The notes under the pieces are model-generated. The model searched no databases, was not told the origin of the DNA, and worked only from the letters and a program-made list of their open reading frames with translations. Shown piece after piece: positions 20,474-29,522 of a stretch of 64,000 nt of DNA. The stretch is from Planctomycetota bacterium (GTDB taxonomy: Bacteria > Planctomycetota > Phycisphaerae > SM23-33): the NCBI GenBank assembly GCA_030635145.1, contig DAOVZK010000006.1:26434-90433 (forward strand), written 5' to 3'. Positions within the stretch are counted from its first letter, which is position 1. The number at the start of each line of letters is the position of its first letter. A program made the position numbers and the translations under genes.

Positions 20474-21979
20474 TCATACAAACTTGTTGCGTGCAGCCTT
20501 GAGAGTTTGCATTTCCGTCAGTGCCATTTTTGGTGTCATGTCACTCGCGCAAAGCCCGCCGTTAGGAAGATGATGCGGTGATCCGTCGCTTAAGTCGCGC
20601 CAGCAGAGGCTGTCGACGAACGGTTTGCTGGCGGCTACCTTGTATACCGCGTGCAGCCATTCTGCCTGTAGCCGCTGCGACCACATAGCGTGCCAGGCCC
20701 CGGCGTTTCGCGCATGGGCTGCGCCGCTCCAGGCGTCGTTGCGATTTCCGCGCACGCTTGACGGCACTTGGCAGGCCGTCAAATGCAGCGTCTTGCCTTG
20801 TACCAAAAATTCGTCCATCAACGAACTGATCTGCATCAGATCGCGAGCATAGTACCCGTCGCAGGCGGCACCCATTTGCAGATGGATTCCGAACGCGTCG
20901 CATTGGACGTCGTTCTGGAAGGCCATGTCGGCGTAGAGCATCGGTGGGATGGTGCGTTGGTTTCGCGCGTAGTATTCGCCCCATGGATGCGCCAGGTCGA
21001 TCAGCACGGTGCTGTCGGGTGCGAGTTTTTTGACGAACCGGCAGCACGTTCGGGTCAGTTCGGTGATCTGCTCAAAGTTCAGATTGTACGAGTTAATCGC
21101 CGCCAGTCCGGAAACGACTTTCCACAGCTGCACCTTGCCGTCGTAACGCTCGATGACGCCCCGCAGGTGGTGGAAGATTCGTTTTTGCAGTTCGTCGAAA
21201 TCGTTCCGCCAAAACGCCAGCCATTCCGGTAGAAACCCGTCCTCGAAGCTAAGCAGCGGCCCGGCGTGAACGGGAACGTTTTTTTCCGTCGCCCAATCAA
21301 TCCAGCTGTCGACTTCTTCGAAGCGAAATTGCGTTTCGGCCGGTTCGACGTTGGCCCAGATTATTGGAACCGAAACGAAATTTGCCGACTCGCTGATAAT
21401 TTCACCCCCGGTCGTGATATCCGCGCTTGGGTTGACCATGATTCCGAGTGTCGGCTTTGGTTTTCCTAACCGCACGCGTTTTTTTGTCAGCAGCTCGGCG
21501 TGGAACAGCGCCATTTTTTCACCGAACAGCATTGCTTTGTTCAAGACGTCGTCGGCGATGACCGACCCGGCCGCGGGGTCGGCGGCGCTGGTGTTTAATG
21601 CCTCTATGAACCCCGCCGTGATCGCGCGAAATTCGTTATTCAACCCCTCGGATGTTTTGGTGTCGAACAGGCCCCAGTCTTCGCGCTTTTGATAGAGTCG
21701 CATGATTTGCCCGCGGGCGAGTTCGAGGTTCAGCGAGTATGGTTTGGCTCGCGGAGTTAACCGCGTCGTCGATAGCAAGTACACCCCGCAGCTGTTTGTC
21801 GCCCACAGCACCGCCAACCCGCTGGGCCCGCTGGTGTTTTTTACGCAGGTAATTTCGTTGCCCTCGCAAAGCAGGTCGGCACGCAGGGGGATTGCGTCCT
21901 GTCCGAACACATACGATCCAGACAGGTCGACACTTTTGGCGGGGGCACCGTGTTTATAAGCTTCAAACTTCAACATCAT
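20474..21979 (-). CDS. GH10-like TIM-barrel protein, probably catalytically inactive
   Basis: 501 aa; GH10-type barrel layout (VQLWKVVSGLAAINSYNLNFEQITELTRTCCRFVKKLAPDSTVLIDLAHPWGEY...GIHLQMG...LHLTACQVPS...PFVDSLCWRDLSDGS) with non-acidic residues at the expected catalytic positions. Confidence 0.6.
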   Translation of the reverse strand: MMLKFEAYKHGAPAKSVDLSGSYVFGQDAIPLRADLLCEGNEITCVKNTSGPSGLAVLWATNSCGVYLLSTTRLTPRAKPYSLNLELARGQIMRLYQKREDWGLFDTKTSEGLNNEFRAITAGFIEALNTSAADPAAGSVIADDVLNKAMLFGEKMALFHAELLTKKRVRLGKPKPTLGIMVNPSADITTGGEIISESANFVSVPIIWANVEPAETQFRFEEVDSWIDWATEKNVPVHAGPLLSFEDGFLPEWLAFWRNDFDELQKRIFHHLRGVIERYDGKVQLWKVVSGLAAINSYNLNFEQITELTRTCCRFVKKLAPDSTVLIDLAHPWGEYYARNQRTIPPMLYADMAFQNDVQCDAFGIHLQMGAACDGYYARDLMQISSLMDEFLVQGKTLHLTACQVPSSVRGNRNDAWSGAAHARNAGAWHAMWSQRLQAEWLHAVYKVAASKPFVDSLCWRDLSDGSPHHLPNGGLCASDMTPKMALTEMQTLKAARNKFV

Positions 21980-22406
21980 AAAATCCAGGGCATAATTTTG
22001 CGTGATTGTAAACGCTAACGCCGTTTCGCCGCTCGATCTTTCGCGCTTTGACTATTCGGCCGCTGCATTATAACTACAACTCGCCCCAAAAAGACACCCG
22101 CAACTCAAAACGAGGAAATTTTTCGTCGCCTTGCCAGAAAAAATCTGAGCGCAACCAAACCGGGCGTTAACACACATGGTTTATGTAGGGGAATTAGTCC
22201 TCACCGATTAAGGTAAAAAATTTATATATTTGTTCTTGACAATCTGAGCGATATTTGCGATGCTCGATCTCAGGTATACCCGTTGTAAGCGCGTTATGTT
22301 TGTTCTTAGAGTCTACAGTTAGGGTTGACTTCACTTCACCAGATGTCGAAGTAGGGGCTTCCACCTTTTATCGTAACTTTCCGCAAGGAAGGGAAGGAGA
22401 ATTTCT

Positions 22407-23123
22407 ATGCAAAAGACAAGAACTTTTCTCGTTACGTTGTTTGTTGTATGTGCTTTAACTACCGTGTCTTGGGGCTGGACGCCCCTGCCAGCCGTCACTC
22501 ATTATAACATGGCCACAAGAGTTTTGGACTACTCAACAATGGACGACTATGTCGATCAATTTGACGATATGGGCTTGAATTACAACAGCATAGTTTCTTA
22601 TGCTGCCAACGAACCGTCGGATCCACACATCGGGTATTCCGGGTTGTCCAATCAGTCCTATCTATCCTGGGACCTGAATAACGAACAGGTCGGGCGACTG
22701 ATTCACTGCGCCAGCGACAACAGTGTCTCATCGCACTGGGGCATTGGTCCGTGGTGGAGTGAATTTGCCATTGAGGGCAAAGCGGCTACAATGTCGGGAC
22801 CGGCAATGAGTTCCCCGTTTACTGGGACATATTCACAGAAAATGTCGGCGTTCTATTCCGCCCAGGTGTCACTTAACAACACCTATACCGCCTGGTTTAA
22901 CACCCAGTGGTGGCCAACCTTTGCCCCAACCAGTTACGTAAACACGGGTTTGTTAAATGGGATGCGAATGACCGAAGCTGTACTCATCGCATTTTTCGAT
23001 TATCACCTGCAGGAAAGTGCAATGGCACCGGCGGGTTCGCCTGTTCCGGAACCGGCAACGCTTGCGTTGCTTGGTGTTGGACTGGGAGCCTTGGCTGCCA
23101 AACGACGAAAACGTAAGAAGTAA
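22407..23123 (+). CDS. PEP-CTERM-sorted secreted protein, zinc-dependent phospholipase C/S1-P1-like
   Basis: Signal peptide; C-terminal VPEPATLALLGVGLGALAAKRRKRKK; HCASDNSVSSH (HxxxDxxxxxH) motif. Confidence 0.85.
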   Translation: MQKTRTFLVTLFVVCALTTVSWGWTPLPAVTHYNMATRVLDYSTMDDYVDQFDDMGLNYNSIVSYAANEPSDPHIGYSGLSNQSYLSWDLNNEQVGRLIHCASDNSVSSHWGIGPWWSEFAIEGKAATMSGPAMSSPFTGTYSQKMSAFYSAQVSLNNTYTAWFNTQWWPTFAPTSYVNTGLLNGMRMTEAVLIAFFDYHLQESAMAPAGSPVPEPATLALLGVGLGALAAKRRKRKK

Positions 23124-23132
23124 TTCAGTAGC

Positions 23133-23291
23133 TAGAGTGGTTCTTGAAAGTTCTTTCGTTTTAGGCGCCAGCGAGAGCGTCGCTGACAAGGACGGCGAAA
23201 CAGGCATAGTGAGCTATGCCGATGCAGCCGGACGCTGTCAGGGTCGCTCGCAGCCAGCATCAAACGGAAAAGACTTTTGAGAATCGCTCTA
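23133..23291. repeat. TAGAGC-type palindromic element, copy 2
   Basis: TAGAGTGGTTCTTGAAAGTTCTTTCGTTTT pairs imperfectly with AAACGGAAAAGACTTTTGAGAATCGCTCTA; core AAGGACGGCGAAACAGGCATAGTGAGCTATGCCGATGCAGCCGGACGC. Confidence 0.8.
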
Positions 23292-23307
23292 AACTGAATA
23301 CGTGAAT

Positions 23308-23359
23308 AAAAAACCGGGGACAGTCATCCGCAATGGAAGGCTGTCCCCGGTTGTTTTTT
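23308..23359. terminator. Bidirectional Rho-independent terminator
   Basis: AACCGGGGACAG ... CTGTCCCCGGTT perfect 12-bp stem flanked by A and T runs, between convergent genes. Confidence 0.9.
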
Positions 23360-23374
23360 GATATCTTGTAGCGT

Positions 23375-24328
23375 CTACGCTTTGCGTTTTAGGATTGCTT
23401 GGCAGGCTTCGGTGATGTGTTTCGGCCCGAAGCAGTGCTTGTCGAACAAGTAACCCTCGGTGGCCACTTCACCGAACTGGTCGTTGATGCCCAATCGCTG
23501 AATCGGAACCGGATAATTCTCGCCGAGCGCTTCGCATACCGCGCTGCCCAGCCCACCGACGATGTTCTGGTTTTCGACCGTTACGACCGCGCCGGTTTTC
23601 TTCGCCGATGCGACTAGCGCTTCGATATCCAGCGGTTTTACCGACGGGCAGTGCAGCAGATCCACACCCACACCGTTGGCGGACAGTTCGTCGGCGACAT
23701 CGCGTGCGAACTTCGTCATGAAACCCGTCGACACGAGCGTCACGTCGGAACCTTCGCGAAGCACGACAGCCTTACCCGGTGTGAAGGTGGCGTTGTCGTC
23801 GAAAATTTTGGGCAGTTTCGGGCGAACCAACTGCATGTAGGCCGGCTGATCGGAAGACGCCATCTGGCGCAACATCGCCCGCAATTCGTAAACGTCGCAG
23901 GGTGAGTACACGTGCATATTCGGCATGGCCCGCATGATCGCCAAATCCTGGAAGCACATGTGCGTTCCCCCGTTGGGGCCTTGCGTAATGCCCGGGGCAG
24001 TGCCGACGATTTTGACGTTGTTGTTCGCGTACGCCACCGAGATGGTGATCTGATCGTATACTCGCCGCGAGGCAAAGCAGCTGAAACTTGCACAGAAGGG
24101 AATCTTGCCTTCCAGCGCGAGGCCTGCACCGACGCAGATCATGTTAGCCTCGGCCACGCCGCACTCGACGAAGTTGTCGGGATGCGCGTCGGAAACTTTC
24201 GGGACAGTGCCGGATGCTCTACCGAGGTCGGCTTCGAGGCACATCACGGCGGGGTTGGTTTCCATCAGTTCGTTGAGGGTTTGAGCGTAAACTGCTCGCA
24301 TTTCCATTTCGTGTAATTCAGCCATCAT
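23375..24328 (-). CDS. Transketolase, C-terminal subunit
   Basis: VMCLEADLGRASGTVPKVSDAHPDNFVECGVAEANM..., pyrimidine-binding and C-terminal transketolase domains. Confidence 0.9.
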   Translation of the reverse strand: MMAELHEMEMRAVYAQTLNELMETNPAVMCLEADLGRASGTVPKVSDAHPDNFVECGVAEANMICVGAGLALEGKIPFCASFSCFASRRVYDQITISVAYANNNVKIVGTAPGITQGPNGGTHMCFQDLAIMRAMPNMHVYSPCDVYELRAMLRQMASSDQPAYMQLVRPKLPKIFDDNATFTPGKAVVLREGSDVTLVSTGFMTKFARDVADELSANGVGVDLLHCPSVKPLDIEALVASAKKTGAVVTVENQNIVGGLGSAVCEALGENYPVPIQRLGINDQFGEVATEGYLFDKHCFGPKHITEACQAILKRKA

Positions 24329-24342
24329 TCTACCTTTTTTTC

Positions 24343-24468
24343 AAGTTATCAGTTGTCAGTCATCAGTTATCAGTAAAACAAGAATGCTTCCTTGTAAGTG
24401 TCTTGTGTCAGCAATCTGTGGTGTAGCCTTTTCTTGCTGATCACTGACTACTGATAGCTGACAACTTC
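24343..24468. repeat. Intergenic inverted repeat (AAGTTATCAGTTGTCAGTCATCAGTTATCAG ... CTGATCACTGACTACTGATAGCTGACAACTT)
   Basis: Direct reading of both arms; lies between the two transketolase subunit genes. Confidence 0.7.
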
Positions 24469-24471
24469 GTT

Positions 24472-25323
24472 TTAGTACGGAAGTTCGATGTCTGCGTTGC
24501 TCATCGCGCTGAGATATTTTTCGCGGGCGGCTTCGTCAGGAACTTTAATATTATGGCTGCCGATGGTGTTCTCGATTTCGCTGCAGCCTTTACCTTTAAT
24601 CGTGTGTGCGATAATCATCGCCGGTTTGCCGGTGACGTTTTTTGCGGCGGTAAGCTTTTCGTACAGGTCGTCCCGGTTGTGTCCGTCCATTTCGAAGACT
24701 TCCCAGCCGAACGACTGCCATTTTTCCACCAACGGTTCCAGCCCTAGAATATCGTCGGTGAACCCGTCGATCTGCAGCTTGTTGTAGTCGGTGATGGCTA
24801 CGAGGTTGTCGAGATTCTTGTGGGCGGCGAACATGGCGGCTTCCCAGTTTTGTCCTTCGTTGGTTTCGCCGTCGCCGATGATGCAGAAAACGGTGTGATT
24901 CTGCTTGTCGAGCTTGGCGGCCAGCGCCATTCCGCACGCCACGCTAAGGCCCTGCCCGAGCGAACCGGTCGTCGCATCGATACCGGGAACGGTGCGTTCA
25001 TCGGCATGCGAGGGGAGTTTTGTACCGTCGGCGTTGAGCGTTGGGAGCCAGTCTTTCGGGAAATATCCCTTATACGCCAGGGCTGCGTACCACACCGGGG
25101 CACCGTGGCCCTTGGACATCACCAAACGGTCGCGGTTTGCCCACTTGGGGTTGCTCGGGTCGACGTTCATTACGCGGTAGTACAGCGTGATGAAGGTTTC
25201 AACGAGGCTCAGTGCCCCGCCGAGGTGGCCGGACCCTGCACAGCAGACCATGTCGGTGATCACGTACCGCAGTTCTTCCGTCAGTAAATCGAATTTTTTC
25301 GCGTCAAATGCTTCGTTGTTCAT
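24472..25323 (-). CDS. Transketolase, N-terminal (TPP-binding) subunit
   Basis: GHLGGALSLVETFITLYY, GHGAPVWYAALA, GSLGQGLSVACGMALAAKL, IIGDGETNEGQNWEAAMFAAH; AAGGAAAGG RBS before MNNEAFD. Confidence 0.92.
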   Translation of the reverse strand: MNNEAFDAKKFDLLTEELRYVITDMVCCAGSGHLGGALSLVETFITLYYRVMNVDPSNPKWANRDRLVMSKGHGAPVWYAALAYKGYFPKDWLPTLNADGTKLPSHADERTVPGIDATTGSLGQGLSVACGMALAAKLDKQNHTVFCIIGDGETNEGQNWEAAMFAAHKNLDNLVAITDYNKLQIDGFTDDILGLEPLVEKWQSFGWEVFEMDGHNRDDLYEKLTAAKNVTGKPAMIIAHTIKGKGCSEIENTIGSHNIKVPDEAAREKYLSAMSNADIELPY

Positions 25324-25535
25324 CTTGCCTTTCCTTATGGAATTTTTCACTCATTCATGTTGATATCCTTGCTCTAGCAAGCCGAGCATTCTAACACGTA
25401 ACCCCGCCAAATGACTACCCAAAATTTACGAGATTCCCGCGATTGATGTTCTGCGAAGCGCGGCGGGGATGTTGAGGAATATCCGGCAGAGCTTGCGGAT
25501 TTTGTCGATTGCGACTACAATCCCCCGGATATTAA

Positions 25536-25694
25536 AATCGAAATCCGAATATCGCAATCCTAAACAAATATGAAATTCGAATAGTAAAAATTCAAAACTA
25601 TGGCAGAGAACGAATTGGTGTTTTCGTTTTGAATATTCAAAATTAGAACATTCGATATTGTTTCGCTTTTAGGATTTAAAGTTTCGGATTTAGA
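25536..25694. repeat. AT-rich intergenic repeat (CGAAATCCGAAT..CCTAAACAAAT ... ACATTCGATATTGTTTCGCTTTTAGGATTT)
   Basis: Similar copies at 34556-34704 and 63694-63848; ends are mutually inverted. Confidence 0.7.
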
Positions 25695-25697
25695 TAG

Positions 25698-25725
25698 ACC
25701 CGTAGGCCGGGTCTTGACCCGGCGG
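25698..25725. repeat. Short hairpin repeat GTAGGCCGGGTCTTGACCCGGC
   Basis: Same motif at 34522-34546 and inverted at 34712-34733. Confidence 0.7.
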
Positions 25726-25752
25726 TCCCTTTTTTAGTTACGGAATTATTTG

Positions 25753-26817
25753 ATGATCGAAACGAAAGACACAATCATTGTCGGTATCGAAAGCAGCTGC
25801 GACGAAACCGCCTGCGCCGTTGTCGCCAACGGTTCGCGCGTGATGAGCAATGTCGTGGCGACGCAAATTGACATGCACGCCCGCTTTGGTGGGGTGGTGC
25901 CGGAAATCGCATCGCGCGCCCACATCGAGGCCGTCAATACTGTCATTCGCGAAGCACTTGATACCGCGAATATAACGTCCAACGACGTTTCGAGTGTCGC
26001 GGTCACCCACCAGCCCGGGCTTATCGGGTCGCTGCTGGTTGGGTTGATGGCGGCAAAAACGCTTTCCTGGGTCTGGGACGTTCCGATTATCGGGGTCAAT
26101 CACGTTTATGCCCATGCCTACGCGGCGGCGCTGGATTCGCAGCCCATCGAGTACCCAGCTGTCGCGCTGATTTGCAGCGGGGGCCATACAGCCCTGTACC
26201 ATTGCGACGCCCCAACCGAAATGCAGCTGCTGGGTTCCACAATCGACGACGCAGCCGGCGAGGCATTCGACAAAGTCGCGTCGATTCTGGGGTTAAGTTA
26301 CCCCGGTGGGCCGATAATCGACAAAACCGCTCGCGACGGGAATCCCGCAGCTGTGGCGTTTCCGCGGACGCTGCTGAAAGGCCAATCGCTCGATTTTTCG
26401 TTCAGCGGGTTAAAGACGGCTGTGCTGTACCATATAAACGGTATCCCGGGGATGAAATCCACCGGCGCACCCGACGAGGCCCCGCGCGGGATCGAAAACT
26501 TCACCCCGCAGCAAATCGCCGATGTCGCCGCAAGTTTCCAGGCTGCCGTCGTCGATGTGCTGACGATCAAAATTCGGCGCGGTGTGCAGCAGACCGGCGC
26601 GAAAACGATTATCCTCGGTGGTGGGGTGGCCGCGAATTCTGCCCTTCGCGACGGTGCGGAAAAACTCGCCGCCAAGCTATCGGCCCAGCTGCGAACCGCC
26701 CCGCTGAAATACTGCACCGACAACGCCGCCATGATCGCCGGGTTAGGATATCACTACCTTGCGAAAAATCAGATTTCCGATCTTACCCTCAAGGCCACGC
26801 CCACCGTGCACATGTAA
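25753..26817 (+). CDS. tsaD: tRNA N6-adenosine threonylcarbamoyltransferase
   Basis: GIESSCDETACAVV, PEIASRAHIEAV, GVNHVYAHAYAA, LGGGVAANSALR. Confidence 0.96.
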   Translation: MIETKDTIIVGIESSCDETACAVVANGSRVMSNVVATQIDMHARFGGVVPEIASRAHIEAVNTVIREALDTANITSNDVSSVAVTHQPGLIGSLLVGLMAAKTLSWVWDVPIIGVNHVYAHAYAAALDSQPIEYPAVALICSGGHTALYHCDAPTEMQLLGSTIDDAAGEAFDKVASILGLSYPGGPIIDKTARDGNPAAVAFPRTLLKGQSLDFSFSGLKTAVLYHINGIPGMKSTGAPDEAPRGIENFTPQQIADVAASFQAAVVDVLTIKIRRGVQQTGAKTIILGGGVAANSALRDGAEKLAAKLSAQLRTAPLKYCTDNAAMIAGLGYHYLAKNQISDLTLKATPTVHM

Positions 26818-26927
26818 TTTGCCCCGCATACGCCCGTTCGGCGGGGATTATTTGATTGAAACCGCGTGGGTTTGCTGCTAGTCTGCTCTGGTCAGATTTT
26901 TCGTAACGATTACGCCTGCGAGGAGAT

Positions 26928-27863
26928 ATGAACATGCGACTTTTGAACGTTTTGCTTTTTTCGGTTTTGCTTGGGGTTGTTTTTACCAGCGTGGGGTGCA
27001 GCTCCAGACCCACCAAGCCCGTCGAAGACCCGGCCGATAGCAGCGTCGGTGCCGAAGTATGTATCTATGAAGACGAGGAATTCTTCGAAATTGATGAGCG
27101 AGAGCGCAAGACCTCGACAGCAACGGTGGCGGCACCTGTCCCTGCGTCCGAAACCCAAACTCCTGCCACGCCCAAACGCCCGGCGCCTGCTGGTGCGGTA
27201 GCATCCGTCAGCAAAGCCAAGCCTCTCCCCGCGGTATCTTCCAAGAAACCCCCGGCGACAAAAGTAAACCCCACACCTGCGGCCAAACCCACACCACCTG
27301 TTGACGTCGCGGTTACTGACAAAGACGCCATCAAAACCGTAATGAACACTCTCGTCGAGGCCATAACCAGCAACGACAAGGCAACCTTCATGCAAAACGT
27401 CGTGGCCACTTCCAAAACCAAGCCCAATATCGAATCGATGTTCGACGCCATAGTCACCCTCCAACAATTCACCGACGCAATGACCGAAGCCTACGGTGAC
27501 AACGCGATGAAGTCGCTCCCGATCCCCGTTAAACTTCCAACTTTAAACGAGCAAATGATCAACACTGCCAAAATCAAGATCCTCAGAAACAAAAAGTCCG
27601 CCGTTGTCCCGATTAAAAAAAATCAGCGTCTGAATCTGATCAAAAAAGCCGGTGCGTGGAAATGGGATATCCTGAAAATGTCTCCCCAAATGCGAAAGCC
27701 CATGTACGTGGCCATGATGAAAAAGGCCACCGCCGCCATCAAAAAAACAATGCCCAAAATCGGACAGGACGGATACACGGCGAAGAAGATCAATAACGAA
27801 CTTATGCGGTCAGTAATGCCGGGGGGAATGCCGGCCGGAATGCCGAGGGGAATGCCACGCTAA
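26928..27863 (+). CDS. Hypothetical lipoprotein
   Basis: Signal peptide and lipobox-like TSVGC; P/A/K-rich linker; C-terminal GGMPAGMPRGMPR. Confidence 0.8.
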   Translation: MNMRLLNVLLFSVLLGVVFTSVGCSSRPTKPVEDPADSSVGAEVCIYEDEEFFEIDERERKTSTATVAAPVPASETQTPATPKRPAPAGAVASVSKAKPLPAVSSKKPPATKVNPTPAAKPTPPVDVAVTDKDAIKTVMNTLVEAITSNDKATFMQNVVATSKTKPNIESMFDAIVTLQQFTDAMTEAYGDNAMKSLPIPVKLPTLNEQMINTAKIKILRNKKSAVVPIKKNQRLNLIKKAGAWKWDILKMSPQMRKPMYVAMMKKATAAIKKTMPKIGQDGYTAKKINNELMRSVMPGGMPAGMPRGMPR

Positions 27864-27868
27864 CGCCT

Positions 27869-29233
27869 ATGCCTACCAACAAACCAAACGCGTATCTCGC
27901 AGCCCATCGCGACGAAAATCTCGCTGCCCTGTTCGAGCTGCTGCGGATACCGACGTCGATAAAAGACGCACCGCAGGATTATAACCGCTGTGCCGAATGG
28001 CTGCGCGATCGGCTGGTGGCGAGCGGGTTTGCAGCGGAGATTCTGACAACCCCCGATGCACCCCCGTACGTTTTCGCTGAGTATCACACCAGCGACACTG
28101 CCCCGACCGTGCTGCTGTACGGGCACTACGACGTTCAGCCGCCCGACCCGCTGGACGAATGGACGACAGAACCGTACGATCCGCAGGTTCGCGACGGGAA
28201 AATCTTCGCCCGCGGCGCCGCCGACGACAAAGGCCCGCTGTTTGCGCACATAATTGGTATCGAGGCGCTGTTGCAAACCATCGGCTTGGGCGTGAACCTC
28301 AAGGTGCTGTTTGAGGGTGAGGAGGAGATCGGCTCACCGCACATCGAATCGTTTTTGACCGAGCATCGCGAAAAGCTCCGCGCCGACACATTGGTCATCA
28401 GCGACACCGCCTTTTACGCCAGCGACCTTCCGTCGATTTCCGTGGGGTTGCGAGGCATGATGGGTGTGGAGATCGTCTGCACCGGGGCGGATCGTGATGT
28501 GCACAGCGGGGTGTATGGCGGGTTGGTGGCGAATCCGGCAAACGCGCTGGCGAGGATCATCGCCGACATGACCGACGACACCGGGCGCGTGACCATCGAC
28601 GGATTCTACGACGACATCATCCCCCCCAGCGAAGACGAACTTAACAGCTGGGCGCAGGTGGAATTTGACGAACAAAAACGCGCTGCCGATCTCGGGCTAG
28701 ACGGATTTCATGGCGGGCAGCGCGGCGTCGATCCGCTGCACCGCAACTGGGCACACCCGACGCTGGATTGCTCGGGAATTTCCGGCGGCCATGCAGGCCC
28801 GGGCGTTAAGACCATTATCCCCGCCCGCGCAAATGCGATTATTACGATGAGGCTGGTGCCGGGTCAGAACCCCGACAAAATTTTCGCAGCACTGCAGCAG
28901 TTCGTTGCAGACCATACCCCGCGAGGAATTACGTCTGAGGTTACCCTCCACGCCGCCGGGCGAGCAGCGTTGTTTCCCACCGATTCACCGTACGCCCAGG
29001 CCGGTGCCGCCGCCATGCAGCAGGCCTTCGGGAAAGCTCCAGCCTGGGTGCGATGTGGTGCCTCGATTCCGATTACGGAAGTCTTCCAACGGACGATGAA
29101 TCTCGACCCCGTCATGCTCAGCATCGGCGCACCGGATGACAACGTCCATTCACCGAACGAAAAGCTTGACATCGATATGCTATACAAGGGCGCCGAGATG
29201 GCCGCGGCGTTCTACCAGATTCTCGCGGATTAA
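27869..29233 (+). CDS. M20 family dipeptidase/metallopeptidase
   Basis: VLLYGHYDVQPPDPLDEW, RGAADDKGPLFAH, FEGEEEIGSPH. Confidence 0.93.
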   Translation: MPTNKPNAYLAAHRDENLAALFELLRIPTSIKDAPQDYNRCAEWLRDRLVASGFAAEILTTPDAPPYVFAEYHTSDTAPTVLLYGHYDVQPPDPLDEWTTEPYDPQVRDGKIFARGAADDKGPLFAHIIGIEALLQTIGLGVNLKVLFEGEEEIGSPHIESFLTEHREKLRADTLVISDTAFYASDLPSISVGLRGMMGVEIVCTGADRDVHSGVYGGLVANPANALARIIADMTDDTGRVTIDGFYDDIIPPSEDELNSWAQVEFDEQKRAADLGLDGFHGGQRGVDPLHRNWAHPTLDCSGISGGHAGPGVKTIIPARANAIITMRLVPGQNPDKIFAALQQFVADHTPRGITSEVTLHAAGRAALFPTDSPYAQAGAAAMQQAFGKAPAWVRCGASIPITEVFQRTMNLDPVMLSIGAPDDNVHSPNEKLDIDMLYKGAEMAAAFYQILAD

Positions 29234-29305
29234 ATTTCCGACGGCGTCGATGATTTGTAGGGGGCAGGCATGGTCAGCCCGCAGGGATGGCCATGAACGA
29301 GTTTC

Positions 29306-29329
29306 GTAGGGTCGGCCATTGCCGACCAT
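29306..29329. repeat. Palindromic repeat GTAGGGTCGGCCATTGCCGACC
   Basis: Inverted copy at 29445-29466; paired copies at 46105-46172. Confidence 0.7.
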
Positions 29330-29357
29330 CGGCAGCGCCGAAGATAATATTAGCATT

Positions 29358-29432
29358 GTCATTGCGAGCAAAGCAAAACAATCTCATTTTTGGCAGTTTA
29401 GATTGCCGCGTCGCTACGCTCCTCGCAATGAC
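29358..29432. repeat. Palindromic repeat GTCATTGCGAGCAAAGC ... GCTACGCTCCTCGCAATGAC
   Basis: Imperfect inverted repeat with ends GTCATTGCGAG / CTCGCAATGAC. Confidence 0.8.
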
Positions 29433-29444
29433 ACCATGAAAGGC

Positions 29445-29466
29445 GGTCGGCAATGGCCGACCCTAC
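29445..29466. repeat. Palindromic repeat GGTCGGCAATGGCCGACCCTAC
   Basis: Inverse of 29306-29329. Confidence 0.7.
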
Positions 29467-29468
29467 AA

Positions 29469-29522
29469 CTATACAAGGGCGCCGAGATGGCCGCGGCGTT
29501 TTATGCAATCCTCGCGAGTTAG
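29469..29522 (+). pseudogene. Duplicated 3' end of the M20 peptidase gene
   Basis: tatacaagggcgccgagatggccgcggcgtt identical to 29183-29213; translates LYKGAEMAAAFYAILAS* versus LYKGAEMAAAFYQILAD*. Confidence 0.7.

Noticed and set aside
22081-22406. Riboswitch or structured leader upstream of the PEP-CTERM gene
   Set aside because: No recognisable riboswitch motif or convincing stem series.
17940-23291. TAGAGC palindromes as integron attC sites
   Set aside because: They sit after stop codons and fold, but lack RYYYAAC/GTTRRRY core sites; no integrase and no cassette-like array.
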